A DNA stretch of 64,000 bases. It comes from Marinifilum sp. N1E240 (GTDB lineage Bacteria; Bacteroidota; Bacteroidia; Bacteroidales; Marinifilaceae). Where the stretch lies: contig NZ_WHKF01000002.1 in assembly GCF_009295825.1 (NCBI RefSeq), forward strand, positions 930,001-994,000. The letters run 5' to 3'. The stretch's first letter is position 1, and each line of letters starts with the position of its first letter. The notes below the pieces were generated by a model. That model was not told the origin of the DNA, made no database searches, and saw only the letters and a program-made list of their open reading frames with translations. Positions 38,445 to 47,311 of this stretch are shown here, piece by piece. The translations under genes and the position numbers were made by a program.

Positions 38445-39113
38445 ATGGTGAAGGAAAAAGATTTTTTGGTGACCGAAGAAGAAAAAAAATTGCTAAGAGA
38501 TAATGCAATTAATAACGAGCTGGATAGACTTACAAATACACTTAAAAGAAAAAGAAAGATAATTGTATTCTATAGAGTATTATTCATCTGTTTACTTTGT
38601 ATCATTGGTTCTTTTCTCTATCTCAAACAGAGCAAAATACCTTTGGAGAAATCAATTGTTAAGAATGATAAGAAAGAAATAATTCCTCCTAAAAAAGTAA
38701 AAACGCCAACTAAAACCCAAAAGACTCAATTACCTACAATTGTATACTATACAGTATATTTTGCCAATGAAAATTCATATCCTTTGGCGCAGTTCAAAAA
38801 CATGGAAAATGCGAAAAAATTCTGTAAAGCTTTGAATCAAATGAACTTACCTGCAAGCCAAATTCTAACTGATTCTATTTATAGAAGCCGAGAAAAACTT
38901 CAAGAAAAGAATTATCCTTATCGTTATGCAGTGCAGCTAGGAGCATACAATCATGATATCTTGAAAAAATACAAGAACAATTTAATATGGATGACAGAAG
39001 AAGAAGAGGAAGATTATTTCAAGTACAGAATTGCTCCTTTTTATGGATTTTCAAAAAGTCAGGATTTCACAGGTAAAATTGAACTTAACGAACCATATAT
39101 TTTACCAATTTAA
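38445..39113 (+). CDS. Membrane-anchored protein with SPOR-like regions
   Basis: A 222-aa protein: a cytosolic charged N-terminus (1-40), one membrane helix at 41-61 (VFYRVLFICLLCIIGSFLYL), a Lys/Pro-rich linker (65-95) and a periplasmic part. The latter holds two stretches like half-SPOR repeats: VYYTVYFANENSYPLAQFKN (near 100) and YRYAVQLGAYNHDILKKYKN (near 160). The topology is like that of SPOR proteins that bind denuded peptidoglycan at the septum, but the match is weak. Its gene stands alone, before the histidine kinase. Confidence 0.5.
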   Translation: MVKEKDFLVTEEEKKLLRDNAINNELDRLTNTLKRKRKIIVFYRVLFICLLCIIGSFLYLKQSKIPLEKSIVKNDKKEIIPPKKVKTPTKTQKTQLPTIVYYTVYFANENSYPLAQFKNMENAKKFCKALNQMNLPASQILTDSIYRSREKLQEKNYPYRYAVQLGAYNHDILKKYKNNLIWMTEEEEEDYFKYRIAPFYGFSKSQDFTGKIELNEPYILPI

Positions 39114-39220
39114 ATAAAACTTTAATGTAAATTGGCTTTAATTTATTCCACATTACTATTTTTATAATCAAACAGTCATAAATTAAAACAATATTGAATT
39201 TAAAATTTATCTCGTGATAA

Positions 39221-39228
39221 TAAATTTG
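39221..39228 (+). promoter_or_regulatory. -7 element (TAAATTTG) before the histidine kinase gene
   Basis: Fits TAnnTTTG and lies 20 bp before the start at 39249. A TTG at about 24 bp upstream may act as a poor -33. Confidence 0.5.
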
Positions 39229-39248
39229 CCGATATTTATTAGTGTATT

Positions 39249-40493
39249 ATGAAAGAATCTATACAGATGCCTAAATGGATGCTTGATAAATGGCAAGGAA
39301 TTGCCGATTTGCTTGCTGATCTATTATCCATTCCTGCTGCTTTAATCATGAAAGCAGCAAATCAACAAATGGAAGTATTTATAACTAGTAATTCGAAAAA
39401 TAATCCATATAAAGTTGGTGACAAAGAAGATTGGCATGGTTTATATTGCGAAACAGTAATCAAATCGAAAGAAAAACTTCTGATTTCAAATGCTTTAATA
39501 AATAAAGACTGGGATCAAAATCCCGATATTAAACTCGGAATGATTGCTTACCTGGGATACCCAATATTCTATCCTGATAATTCACCTTTTGGAACAATAT
39601 GTATTTTGGATGATAAGGAGAATCATTTTTCTGCACTACATGAAAAAATTCTTTTACAATTTAAACAAGTGATCGAATTAGACCTGGCTTTAGTTACGTC
39701 ATTTGAGCTTCAATCCTCTGAAATGATTAATACCATTAATGAACAACAAAAGCAGCTTAAGGAACAAAACAACGCCTTACAGAAAGCAAAAGAAAAAGCT
39801 GAGGAAGGAAATCGATTAAAATCAGCTTTTCTGCAAAATATCTCTCATGAAATTAGAACTCCTTTAAATGCAGTCGTCGGATTTTCTGAACTTTTAACTT
39901 TGCCCAACCTAACTAACGAAAAAAGAGATTATTTTTCTTCGATTATTATAAAAAACTCAGATCAATTACTTTCGATTGTATCTGATATTCTAACCGTATC
40001 TGCAATTGAAACAGATCAGCAAAAAGTTAATATCGAGGATACATGTCTCGATTCATTATTACAAGATCTTGAAGATATTTACCGACAAAAGTATGATGGA
40101 AAAGAGATTGTATTGATTAAGAGAATTCCTGAAAGCCTAAGAGGATACAAAATTAAAACTGATAAAACTAAGGTAAACCAGATTATCACAAATTTACTAA
40201 ACAATGCATTTAAATTTACTGATAATGGTTCCATCGAATTTGGCATTGATTTTAAAAATAATAATTGTGAATTTTTTGTGAAAGATAGTGGCATTGGGAT
40301 ACCGGAAGATATGCAAGATGAAATCTTTAATCGATTTACACAAACAAACGAGACCATAAGTGAATTGTATGGAGGAATTGGTTTAGGTCTTTCTATTTCT
40401 AAAGCATTTGTTGAATTGTTAGGTGGGAAAATTTGGATGAAATCAGAAGTTGGTAAAGGTTCTAACTTCTATTTTACTCTACCCATAAAATAG
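39249..40493 (+). CDS. GAF-domain sensor histidine kinase
   Basis: A 414-aa cytosolic kinase without membrane helices. Residues 10-145 are a GAF domain (LYCETVIKSKEKLLISNALI; GYPIFYPDNSPFGTICILDD), 150-190 a coiled coil, then the H-box with His200 (NISHEIRTPLNAVVGFSELL), the N-box (NQIITNLLNNAFKFT near 311), G1 (KDSGIGIPEDMQ near 346) and G2 (GGIGLGLSISKAF near 375). No response regulator is next to it, so its partner is elsewhere. The GAF ligand is unknown. Confidence 0.92.
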   Translation: MKESIQMPKWMLDKWQGIADLLADLLSIPAALIMKAANQQMEVFITSNSKNNPYKVGDKEDWHGLYCETVIKSKEKLLISNALINKDWDQNPDIKLGMIAYLGYPIFYPDNSPFGTICILDDKENHFSALHEKILLQFKQVIELDLALVTSFELQSSEMINTINEQQKQLKEQNNALQKAKEKAEEGNRLKSAFLQNISHEIRTPLNAVVGFSELLTLPNLTNEKRDYFSSIIIKNSDQLLSIVSDILTVSAIETDQQKVNIEDTCLDSLLQDLEDIYRQKYDGKEIVLIKRIPESLRGYKIKTDKTKVNQIITNLLNNAFKFTDNGSIEFGIDFKNNNCEFFVKDSGIGIPEDMQDEIFNRFTQTNETISELYGGIGLGLSISKAFVELLGGKIWMKSEVGKGSNFYFTLPIK

Positions 40494-40498
40494 GACAT

Positions 40499-40532
40499 TA
40501 AAAAAGGAGAAAGTTGCTGACTTTCTCCTTTG
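40499..40532. terminator. Bidirectional terminator between kinase and hemE
   Basis: AAGGAGAAAGT (40504-40514) pairs with ACTTTCTCCTT (40520-40530), A run before and T-rich after. It can serve the plus-strand kinase gene and the minus-strand hemE. Confidence 0.85.
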
Positions 40533-40559
40533 TATTTATTTCTCTATATCTGATTTTCA

Positions 40560-41591
40560 CTATCTTCCCCAATCTGATTCTTTTACTTTCTTCACCAAAT
40601 ATTCCACATTTTCTACAGGAATTGATGGAAGCAAACCATGTCCCAGGTTGAAAATCCATTTGTGATCTTTTCTACCATAATTCAAGTAATACTCAAATTC
40701 ACGATCAATAGCTTCTGATGTAGATTCCAAGATTCTTGGATCGAAGTTACCTTGTAGAATCATCTCCTCTCCTACAATACTTCTAACTTCGTGCAATGGC
40801 ATCTGCCAATCAACACTAACACAATCACACAAATCGTAATTTACCATATTGATACCTGTTCCCAATCCTTTAGGAAGATAAATGGTCTTCACTCCTTTTT
40901 CGCGTACTGCACCTAAAATTGCCTTTACCGACGGTAAAAATACTTCCTTATACAATTCAACAGGAATAAGACCCGCATGTGTTTCAAACAACTGAAATGC
41001 CTGCACACCATGCTCTACTTGTTTCAATGCATAATGAATACTCATTTCCGTTATTTTAGCCACAACTTTCTTCATCAATTCCTTATCGCGGTATATAGCT
41101 GGAACAAAATCAGGAAAATTCTGATTGCGACTAAATCCTTGATACATGTAACAAAGTGTGGTTAACGGACCGCCACAAAAACCAATCAGAGGAATATTTG
41201 CAGGCTTGATTTCCAGGATTCGATCAATAGCCTTATAGATGTGCTCTAATTTTTCAGGCTTTTCTGTTAGAAAATCCAATGGATCATTAACATCCTTTAA
41301 TGCAGTTGCGAAACTAGGCCCTTTCCCTTCAAAACTTAACTCCATTCCCAAAGCTTCAGGAATTACCAGAATATCAGAAAAGAGGATTGCTGCATCAACA
41401 CCTAAATCGTGAATTGGCAACATGGTAACATCAGCCGCCAAATTAGGCGTTTCCATCATCTCTTTGAATCCGTATTTTTCACGTAATTTCATATACGATG
41501 GCAATACTCTTCCCGCCTGACGCATAAACCACATTGGTGGTCTTTCTCTTTTGACTCCGTTAATCGTATCTAAAAATATTGATTGGCTCAT
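40560..41591 (-). CDS. hemE: Uroporphyrinogen decarboxylase
   Basis: A 343-aa HemE. Marks: RPPMWFMRQAGRVLPSYMKL near residue 17 (the conserved RQAGR that binds the substrate), ILFSDILVIPEALGMELSFE near 70, and FNLGHGLLPSIPVENVEYLV at the end. It removes four carboxyl groups to give coproporphyrinogen III. Minus strand, downstream of hemB; the hemB terminator between them suggests partly separate transcription. Confidence 0.96.
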   Translation of the reverse strand: MSQSIFLDTINGVKRERPPMWFMRQAGRVLPSYMKLREKYGFKEMMETPNLAADVTMLPIHDLGVDAAILFSDILVIPEALGMELSFEGKGPSFATALKDVNDPLDFLTEKPEKLEHIYKAIDRILEIKPANIPLIGFCGGPLTTLCYMYQGFSRNQNFPDFVPAIYRDKELMKKVVAKITEMSIHYALKQVEHGVQAFQLFETHAGLIPVELYKEVFLPSVKAILGAVREKGVKTIYLPKGLGTGINMVNYDLCDCVSVDWQMPLHEVRSIVGEEMILQGNFDPRILESTSEAIDREFEYYLNYGRKDHKWIFNLGHGLLPSIPVENVEYLVKKVKESDWGR

Positions 41592-41625
41592 TTAGTTGTA
41601 GTAATTAGTCGTTAGTAATCAGTAG

Positions 41626-41667
41626 TAAAAATAAGGATTCTCATAAAAATGAGAATCCTTATTGATT
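41626..41667 (-). terminator. Terminator between hemB and hemE
   Basis: AATAAGGATTCTCAT (41630-41644) and ATGAGAATCCTTATT (41649-41663) form a perfect 15-bp stem with loop AAAA, directly after the hemB stop; on the minus strand TTTTTAC follows. Confidence 0.85.
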
Positions 41668-42660
41668 TTATAGTTTACCGTTCAAAATATCAGCTACATC
41701 TTTTGCATGATAAGTGATAATGATATCTGCTCCAGCTCTTTTAATTGACATCATGATTTCCATCATAACACGCTTTCCATCAATCCAATCGTTCGCTTCA
41801 GCAGCTTTCACCATCGAAAATTCTCCACTTACATTATAAGCAGCGACTGGCACATTAAATTCGTGTTTGGTACGATAAATTACATCTAAGTAACTTAAAG
41901 CTGGCTTCACCATTACGATATCCGCTCCTTCTGCTATATCCATCTCTACCTCACGAATGGCTTCATCGCTATTTCGTGGATCCATTTGGTAAGTTGAACG
42001 ATCACCAAACTGAGGTGCACTATCTGCTGCATCTCTGAATGGACCATAAAAACCTGATGCATATTTTGCAGAATAAGCCATGATAGGAATTTTCTCAAAG
42101 CAATTCTCATCCAATGCTTTTCTCATGTATCCAATTCTACCATCCATCATATCACTTGGTGCAACCATATCTACACCAGCTTCAGCCAAAGAAACTGCCT
42201 GAGCTGCTAATGTTACCAATGTCTGATCATTGTCTACATCACCATCTACAATTGTTCCACAATGTCCGTGTGTGGTATATTCGCAATTACAGATATCAGC
42301 AATAATATACATTTCAGGATGCTTTTCTTTAATAGCTCTAGTAGCTTTCTGAACGATTCCATGATCGTGTGTTGCTACAGTTCCATCCTCATCTTTCGAT
42401 TCAGGAATACCAAAAAGTAAAACAGACCTTACTCCCGACTCTAATAATTCACCACATTTCTCTACCAACATATCAATAGATAACTGATCGTTACCTGGCA
42501 TACTCTTGATAGGATTTTGTACCTTCTCGCCTGGACAAACAAAAAGTGGCATAACTAAATCATCCGCAGAAAGACTGGTCTCAGCAATCATATCACGTAC
42601 AACTTTACTGTAACGTAATCTTCTCATTCTGGTATCCGGAAAAAGTGGTCGTAAACTCAT
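41668..42660 (-). CDS. hemB: Porphobilinogen synthase (delta-aminolevulinate dehydratase)
   Basis: A 330-aa HemB. The two active-site lysines are in MAYSAKYASGFYGPFRDA (near 200) and VMVKPALSYLDVI (near 252). The metal site DICNCEYTTHGHCG near 121 has the three cysteines of the zinc-dependent form. It joins two 5-aminolevulinate molecules to porphobilinogen. The gene follows hemC by 81 bp. Confidence 0.96.
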   Translation of the reverse strand: MSLRPLFPDTRMRRLRYSKVVRDMIAETSLSADDLVMPLFVCPGEKVQNPIKSMPGNDQLSIDMLVEKCGELLESGVRSVLLFGIPESKDEDGTVATHDHGIVQKATRAIKEKHPEMYIIADICNCEYTTHGHCGTIVDGDVDNDQTLVTLAAQAVSLAEAGVDMVAPSDMMDGRIGYMRKALDENCFEKIPIMAYSAKYASGFYGPFRDAADSAPQFGDRSTYQMDPRNSDEAIREVEMDIAEGADIVMVKPALSYLDVIYRTKHEFNVPVAAYNVSGEFSMVKAAEANDWIDGKRVMMEIMMSIKRAGADIIITYHAKDVADILNGKL

Positions 42661-42741
42661 AGTGTGTGTGTATTTTGTATTGTTTTGTTATATATTTTGA
42701 ATCAATCATCAATTGATTCTTATTATTTTCTCACAAGGCTT

Positions 42742-43668
42742 TTAAAGATAAAAATTTATTCCTTTCGCTTTACACGTTTCTTTCATTTGTGAGGCTAATT
42801 CTTTCGATTTTTGTACCGAATCAGATACAGGAACTTCAATCTGCTCTACAATAAAATTATTGGTTTTTAGATCTCCTACGATAGCTACCATAAATAATTC
42901 CTCGCCAGTTACCACTGCATGAGCTGCCAACGGGAATTTACAGCCTCCTTCAATTTCAGCCATAAATGCTCTTTCGGCAAAAATTGCGTTCATAGTTGGC
43001 TCATGATTCACTTTCTCGAGAATAGCAATGGTTTCAGGATCATTATCACGACATTCAATTGCAATCGCTCCTTGTCCAATTGCAGGAATACATTGATCAA
43101 CATCTAAAAGTAAATTTTCTTTGAACTCTTTACCCAACCTATTCATTCCGGCAGCTGCTAAAATTATGGCATCATATTCACCATCTATTAACTTTTGCAT
43201 TCTGGTATCGATATTACCACGAATCTCCTTAAATTCGATATCGCTTCTCAAATCAGCCAGTTGAACTCTTCTTCTCGGACTACCTGTTCCCAACACAAAT
43301 CCCTTAGGCATTTCGTCAATTGTACTTCCATCTCTACTCAGGAAAACATCACGAACATCTTCTCTCTCCGGAAAAGCAACTAATTTCAATCCCGAAGGAT
43401 GAAAACTCGGTACATCTTTCAAACTATGAATGGCAATATCAGCCTCATTTTCCAATAAAGCATGCTCTAATTCTTTTACAAAAAGTCCGGTTGTTCCAAA
43501 TTCAGTTAAGGAGCGATTTAAAACTCTATCACCTTGAGTACTAAATTTTTTCACTTCAAAATCAACTTCAGGATTCGCTTTTTGCAGTAATTCAACTGTC
43601 TGCATGGTTTGAGTATAAGCCAGCAAACTTGGACGAGTAGCTACAACAATCTTCTTTTTATCAGACAT
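42742..43668 (-). CDS. hemC: Hydroxymethylbilane synthase (porphobilinogen deaminase)
   Basis: A 308-aa HemC. The start VVATRPSLLAYTQTMQTVEL is a variant of the usual TRxSxLAxxQ; the middle has ALLENEADIAIHSLKDVPSF near 70 and GTGSPRRRVQLADLRSDIEF near 127; the dipyrromethane cofactor cysteine is in EGGCKFPLAAHA (near 243). It polymerises four porphobilinogens for HemD. It follows hemA by about 100 bp with a weak hairpin between. Confidence 0.95.
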   Translation of the reverse strand: MSDKKKIVVATRPSLLAYTQTMQTVELLQKANPEVDFEVKKFSTQGDRVLNRSLTEFGTTGLFVKELEHALLENEADIAIHSLKDVPSFHPSGLKLVAFPEREDVRDVFLSRDGSTIDEMPKGFVLGTGSPRRRVQLADLRSDIEFKEIRGNIDTRMQKLIDGEYDAIILAAAGMNRLGKEFKENLLLDVDQCIPAIGQGAIAIECRDNDPETIAILEKVNHEPTMNAIFAERAFMAEIEGGCKFPLAAHAVVTGEELFMVAIVGDLKTNNFIVEQIEVPVSDSVQKSKELASQMKETCKAKGINFYL

Positions 43669-43710
43669 TTTGCAGGTATTTCAGGTAGTTAATAATCTTA
43701 TGATTTAGAA

Positions 43711-43751
43711 ATAAAAAAGCCATATAAAACAAGGTTTATACAGCTTTTTAT
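43711..43751 (-). terminator. Hairpin with T run after hemA
   Basis: AAAAAGC (43714-43720) with GCTTTTT (43743-43749), and TATAAA with TTTATA inside, separated by a small internal loop. It lies between hemA and hemC and may let part of the transcripts stop there. Confidence 0.55.
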
Positions 43752-43769
43752 CGAAAGCTTTTTACAGTT

Positions 43770-45023
43770 TTACGAATCCATATCTTTAAATATCATATTT
43801 AATGTTTCCATTGGGCTCGATTGCTTTTTGTGATGATCTTTCAAGTGATTGATACATGCACGAGCAATCTTATTCACAATATTATTGGTGATGTGTTCAA
43901 CTTTTTTCAACTCATCATTAGATAATTTGTTCTTGTGATAATCCAACTCTTTCTTTTGTACTTTTTGTAAATTCTCTTTTAAAGCAACAATTACTGGCGA
44001 AAGATATTTCACCTCAAGCCACCCATAAAATTCACCTATAGAAGCTTGTATAATTCTCTCAGCATCAGGAATGCAAGCTTTTCTTTGCTCTATTGCTGTA
44101 GAAATATGCTTCGACAATTCATCAACTGTAATTACCAAAACATTATCCAATTCATCAATTGCATTATCCACATTACGTGGAACCGATAAATCAAGAACCA
44201 ACTTGCAAGATTCAACACCTTTAAAATGATCAAGAGTAAGTGTTGGTTTTGATGCTCCAGTTGCAACTATAATTATTTCTGAATTATTTACCTCTTGATT
44301 TAGTTTATCAATTGTTTGATATTGAATATTGAATTTAGCAGCAAGAGCCTCAGCTTTTTCAACCGTTCTATTCACTAAAGTAAGTGAACGATTGTTCATG
44401 TGTTTTAACAAATTTCCACAAGTATCCTTTCCTATATCACCAGTTCCGTACAGTAAAAAATTGCAAGTTTCAAGAGTTGAAACTTTATCTTTTATATACT
44501 GAACTGCAGCATGAGAAACGGAAGCTGCTCCTTTACTAATTTCTGTTGTATTTTTAATCTTTTTACTAGCCTGAAAAACAAAAGAAAATAAACGCGTTAA
44601 AAACGAATTTAAAATTCCTAAATTTTCAGATAGCTGATAAGCATTTTTTACCTGACCCACAATTTGAAAATCTCCAATAATTTGAGAATCCAAACCTGAA
44701 GTTACTTTATATAAGTGACGAATACACTCATTTCCATGAAGCGTGTATCCATTGCAATTAAAATCGTTACGATTTCCTTTACAATATTTCAAAAACAGAC
44801 TGGTAATCAGCTCTACTTGTGAAGAGTGCGCATAAATTTCAGTACGATTACATGTTGATAATATAACCATACCTTCAATTTCGTTGTTCTTAGCCTCCTT
44901 CAGTAAACTTTCCTGATCTTCAGCAGATAAAGAAAATTTTTCCCTTACATCGAGAGCCGTTTTTCTATAGCTAATTCCTAGTACAAATAATTTTTGTAAG
45001 TTTTCTCGAATTTCTAATGACAT
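43770..45023 (-). CDS. hemA: Glutamyl-tRNA reductase
   Basis: A 417-aa HemA read from MSLEIRENLQKLFVLGISYR (45023); the open frame goes 22 codons further but those residues are not part of the family. The catalytic cysteine is in MVILSTCNRTEIYAHSS (near residue 50), the NADPH domain in FLLYGTGDIGKDTCGNLLKH (near 180) and the dimerisation helices at the end. It reduces glutamyl-tRNA to glutamate-1-semialdehyde, the step that usually sets heme flux. Head of the hemACBE group on the minus strand. Confidence 0.95.
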   Translation of the reverse strand: MSLEIRENLQKLFVLGISYRKTALDVREKFSLSAEDQESLLKEAKNNEIEGMVILSTCNRTEIYAHSSQVELITSLFLKYCKGNRNDFNCNGYTLHGNECIRHLYKVTSGLDSQIIGDFQIVGQVKNAYQLSENLGILNSFLTRLFSFVFQASKKIKNTTEISKGAASVSHAAVQYIKDKVSTLETCNFLLYGTGDIGKDTCGNLLKHMNNRSLTLVNRTVEKAEALAAKFNIQYQTIDKLNQEVNNSEIIIVATGASKPTLTLDHFKGVESCKLVLDLSVPRNVDNAIDELDNVLVITVDELSKHISTAIEQRKACIPDAERIIQASIGEFYGWLEVKYLSPVIVALKENLQKVQKKELDYHKNKLSNDELKKVEHITNNIVNKIARACINHLKDHHKKQSSPMETLNMIFKDMDS

Positions 45024-45273
45024 AAAAACGGAATTTGTTTTAAGGTGTAGCACACTTGCCATATAATTTGGTGCCACAACCAGTGCCAAATATAAAGGTA
45101 ATAATTCAAAAATCCTTGCATTTGCAATAAGTATACCAAGTATTATTAAGCACTTTGTATTTTATGAAAACCATAAAAACTCTAAAAGGATTTTAATATC
45201 TTAAATACCAAAATAATCGACATTAATTCATAATTTTCCTATTACCAATATATTTATTCATTTAAAATAAATA

Positions 45274-45281
45274 TAAATTTG
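45274..45281 (+). promoter_or_regulatory. -7 element (TAAATTTG) before the epimerase-like gene
   Basis: Fits TAnnTTTG and lies 27 bp before the start at 45309. No good -33 element. Confidence 0.5.
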
Positions 45282-45308
45282 TGGAACGATATTTTTAGAT
45301 AATAACAC

Positions 45309-46142
45309 ATGAATAAAACGTCTTTTAACAGAAATAAAAAGATAAGTATTTTGGGTTGTGGATGGTTAGGACTCCCATTAGCTGAATACTTTATACAAAA
45401 CCAATATACTGTTAGTGGTTCTGTTGCCGGAATAGATAGAATTAAATTGCTTAGAAAAGCCGGTATCATTCCCTATCATATTTATCTGAATCCTTTAATA
45501 AATGAAGATTTTGACAAAGAATTTTTCAATTCAGATATCTTAATTGTTAATTTTCCACCCAAAAGAAGAGATGATATTATTGAATTTCATGAGAGACAAG
45601 TGCTTTCATTGCTAAATGCTATTAAAAATTCGGCTGTAAAAAAAGTAATATTTGTAAGTTCAACATCAGTTTATGCAAACACAAACTCTGTTGTTGATGA
45701 ATTGAACACAGATACTCCAGATAAAAACAGTGGAAAAGCTTTAAGAATAGTTGAAGAATTGTTTCAACAAGAAGATTCTTTTGATACTACAATAGTAAGA
45801 TTTGGTGGCTTAATTGGTTATGATCGTAAACCAGGTAGATTTTTCGCTGGAAAAAAACAGGTGAAAGATGGTGAATCTCCAGTTAATTTAATCCATCGGG
45901 ACGATTGTATTGGAATAATAAATCATATAATTGAAAATGAATTATGGGGAGAAATCTTTAATGCTTGTTGTCCGGAACATCCTAAAAGAAAAGATTTTTA
46001 TAAACATGCTGCAAAGCTTGGTGGTTTTGAACTTCCAGAATTTTCATTAACAAAAGAACAATTTAAGATTATTAGTTCAGAGAAATTAATTAAAACCTCA
46101 GGATATTTATTTCATTTTTCAAATCCTATAGATGCATTGTAA
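45309..46142 (+). CDS. NAD(P)-binding epimerase-like protein (atypical SDR)
   Basis: A 277-aa Rossmann-fold protein. The nucleotide loop is ISILGCGWLGLPLAEYF (near 12-28, GxGxxG), then VKKVIFVSSTSVYANTNSVV near 115 (SSTSVY of extended SDRs) and TTIVRFGGLIGYDRKPGRFF near 160. The family YxxxK is not obvious, so dehydratase or reductase activity is open; YeeZ-type proteins look like this. A single gene, divergent from hemA. Confidence 0.8.
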   Translation: MNKTSFNRNKKISILGCGWLGLPLAEYFIQNQYTVSGSVAGIDRIKLLRKAGIIPYHIYLNPLINEDFDKEFFNSDILIVNFPPKRRDDIIEFHERQVLSLLNAIKNSAVKKVIFVSSTSVYANTNSVVDELNTDTPDKNSGKALRIVEELFQQEDSFDTTIVRFGGLIGYDRKPGRFFAGKKQVKDGESPVNLIHRDDCIGIINHIIENELWGEIFNACCPEHPKRKDFYKHAAKLGGFELPEFSLTKEQFKIISSEKLIKTSGYLFHFSNPIDAL

Positions 46143-46517
46143 TGATCAACACAAAGTTAAACTTCACATGAATATCTCCATACTATTATCCATAAGCAAT
46201 TTAAGAAATATACCATTGTTTTATTTTGGGCAATAACTCGTCGTGCGAACATGTCATTTACAATTTAATTGTCATTCATTCTCACTCATTCTACTGCAAA
46301 TAGTATAATAATCCTTATTGTCTAAATAAGCTCCTACTTATTGATTTATTAATAAAATATGATAGTTTTAAAATTTATTAAACAAGTGAGTGTTGATTTT
46401 ACTTTTTAAACTAAAAAAAGATATAATCATCCTTTATTTTAATACTATAATCAATTTAATGTAAACTCTTTAAGTATTTTAATTACTTTAGAACTGAAGA
46501 GAGATATTATTAATAAA
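46143..46517. other. Intergenic stretch without recognisable features
   Basis: 375 bp of AT-rich DNA between the epimerase-like and the ABM-like genes. No hairpin, repeat or open frame of note was found. Confidence 0.5.
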
Positions 46518-46814
46518 ATGGTTTATTTACTCATTAAACAACCAACTAGGGATATTAACTCCTGGAAAAAAGCGTTCAATCGATTTTTAGATTATCGAAA
46601 AATCGGAGGAGAGCTTTCTTGTGATATATATGAAACCCCAAAAAAGGAAAACGAACTAATTGTCCTTTCTAAATGGACATGCATGAACGATGTTAAGGAG
46701 TTTCTCTCGTCGCAATCTTTTGAAATGATTAAGGAGTTAGAAAAAGAAGAACCTCTTACTGTAAAACTTCTTAACAGACAATCTCTTGGAAAATACATTC
46801 AGGATCTACATTAA
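46518..46814 (+). CDS. Small ABM-like (dimeric alpha-beta barrel) protein
   Basis: A 98-aa protein, VYLLIKQPTRDINSWKKAFN at the start, then CDIYETPKKENELIVLSKWT and VKEFLSSQSFEMIKELEKEE. This beta-alpha-beta pattern with a W after VLSK fits the antibiotic biosynthesis monooxygenase-like fold. It lacks haem or flavin motifs, and its job is unknown. Its last 9 bp overlap the convergent gene at 46806. Confidence 0.6.
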   Translation: MVYLLIKQPTRDINSWKKAFNRFLDYRKIGGELSCDIYETPKKENELIVLSKWTCMNDVKEFLSSQSFEMIKELEKEEPLTVKLLNRQSLGKYIQDLH

Positions 46815-47309
46815 ATCCTCTACCCTAATTATCAAATCAGAATTTATTTCTTTTATCGTTGAAAGAGTTAAATCGCACAAAATTTCTCCAAAAGCCTTAT
46901 CATACAAGCTGTTTTCTAATGAATTTATATACTCTGATAAATTCATTTCATTTTGATCTCCATTGTTGATTTTTTTATAATATTCGATAATTTGAATCTC
47001 ATTCAAATTAAACTGATCATCGTATAAAAGAGGTGTAATACTAATGCTATCATCCAGAAAAATCTTTTTTATCTCTTCCGAAACAGAGTTAATGTATGAG
47101 TTTAATACATCAATAATATCCTCATAATTATCAATTACTTCTGAATTCCTAATTTCATTTAAATCATTGAAAGCATCGGAAATAAATGAGCTCAATACAA
47201 CCAGATACTCCTCAAGTTTATCCAAGTGATTATTCTTTACACCTGGCTGCAATTTATAGAACTCAATAATGTTCTGTATAATCTCGTAATTGTATTTATT
47301 AGTAATCAA
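46806..47309 (-). CDS. Helical hypothetical protein after the PHP-ACT gene
   Basis: A 167-aa acidic protein predicted to be mostly helical, with Asn/Ile/Glu-rich segments (KLEEYLVVLSSFISDAFNDL, IDNYEDIIDVLNSYINSVSE). No family is recognised. The ATG lies 2 bp after the PHP-ACT stop, so the two are probably translated from one message and may work together. Confidence 0.6.
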   Translation of the reverse strand: MITNKYNYEIIQNIIEFYKLQPGVKNNHLDKLEEYLVVLSSFISDAFNDLNEIRNSEVIDNYEDIIDVLNSYINSVSEEIKKIFLDDSISITPLLYDDQFNLNEIQIIEYYKKINNGDQNEMNLSEYINSLENSLYDKAFGEILCDLTLSTIKEINSDLIIRVEDLM

Positions 47310-47311
47310 TT

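Noticed and set aside
45024-45089. Longer start for HemA
   Set aside because: The extra 22 residues are foreign to glutamyl-tRNA reductases; the ATG at 45023 gives the usual N-terminus.
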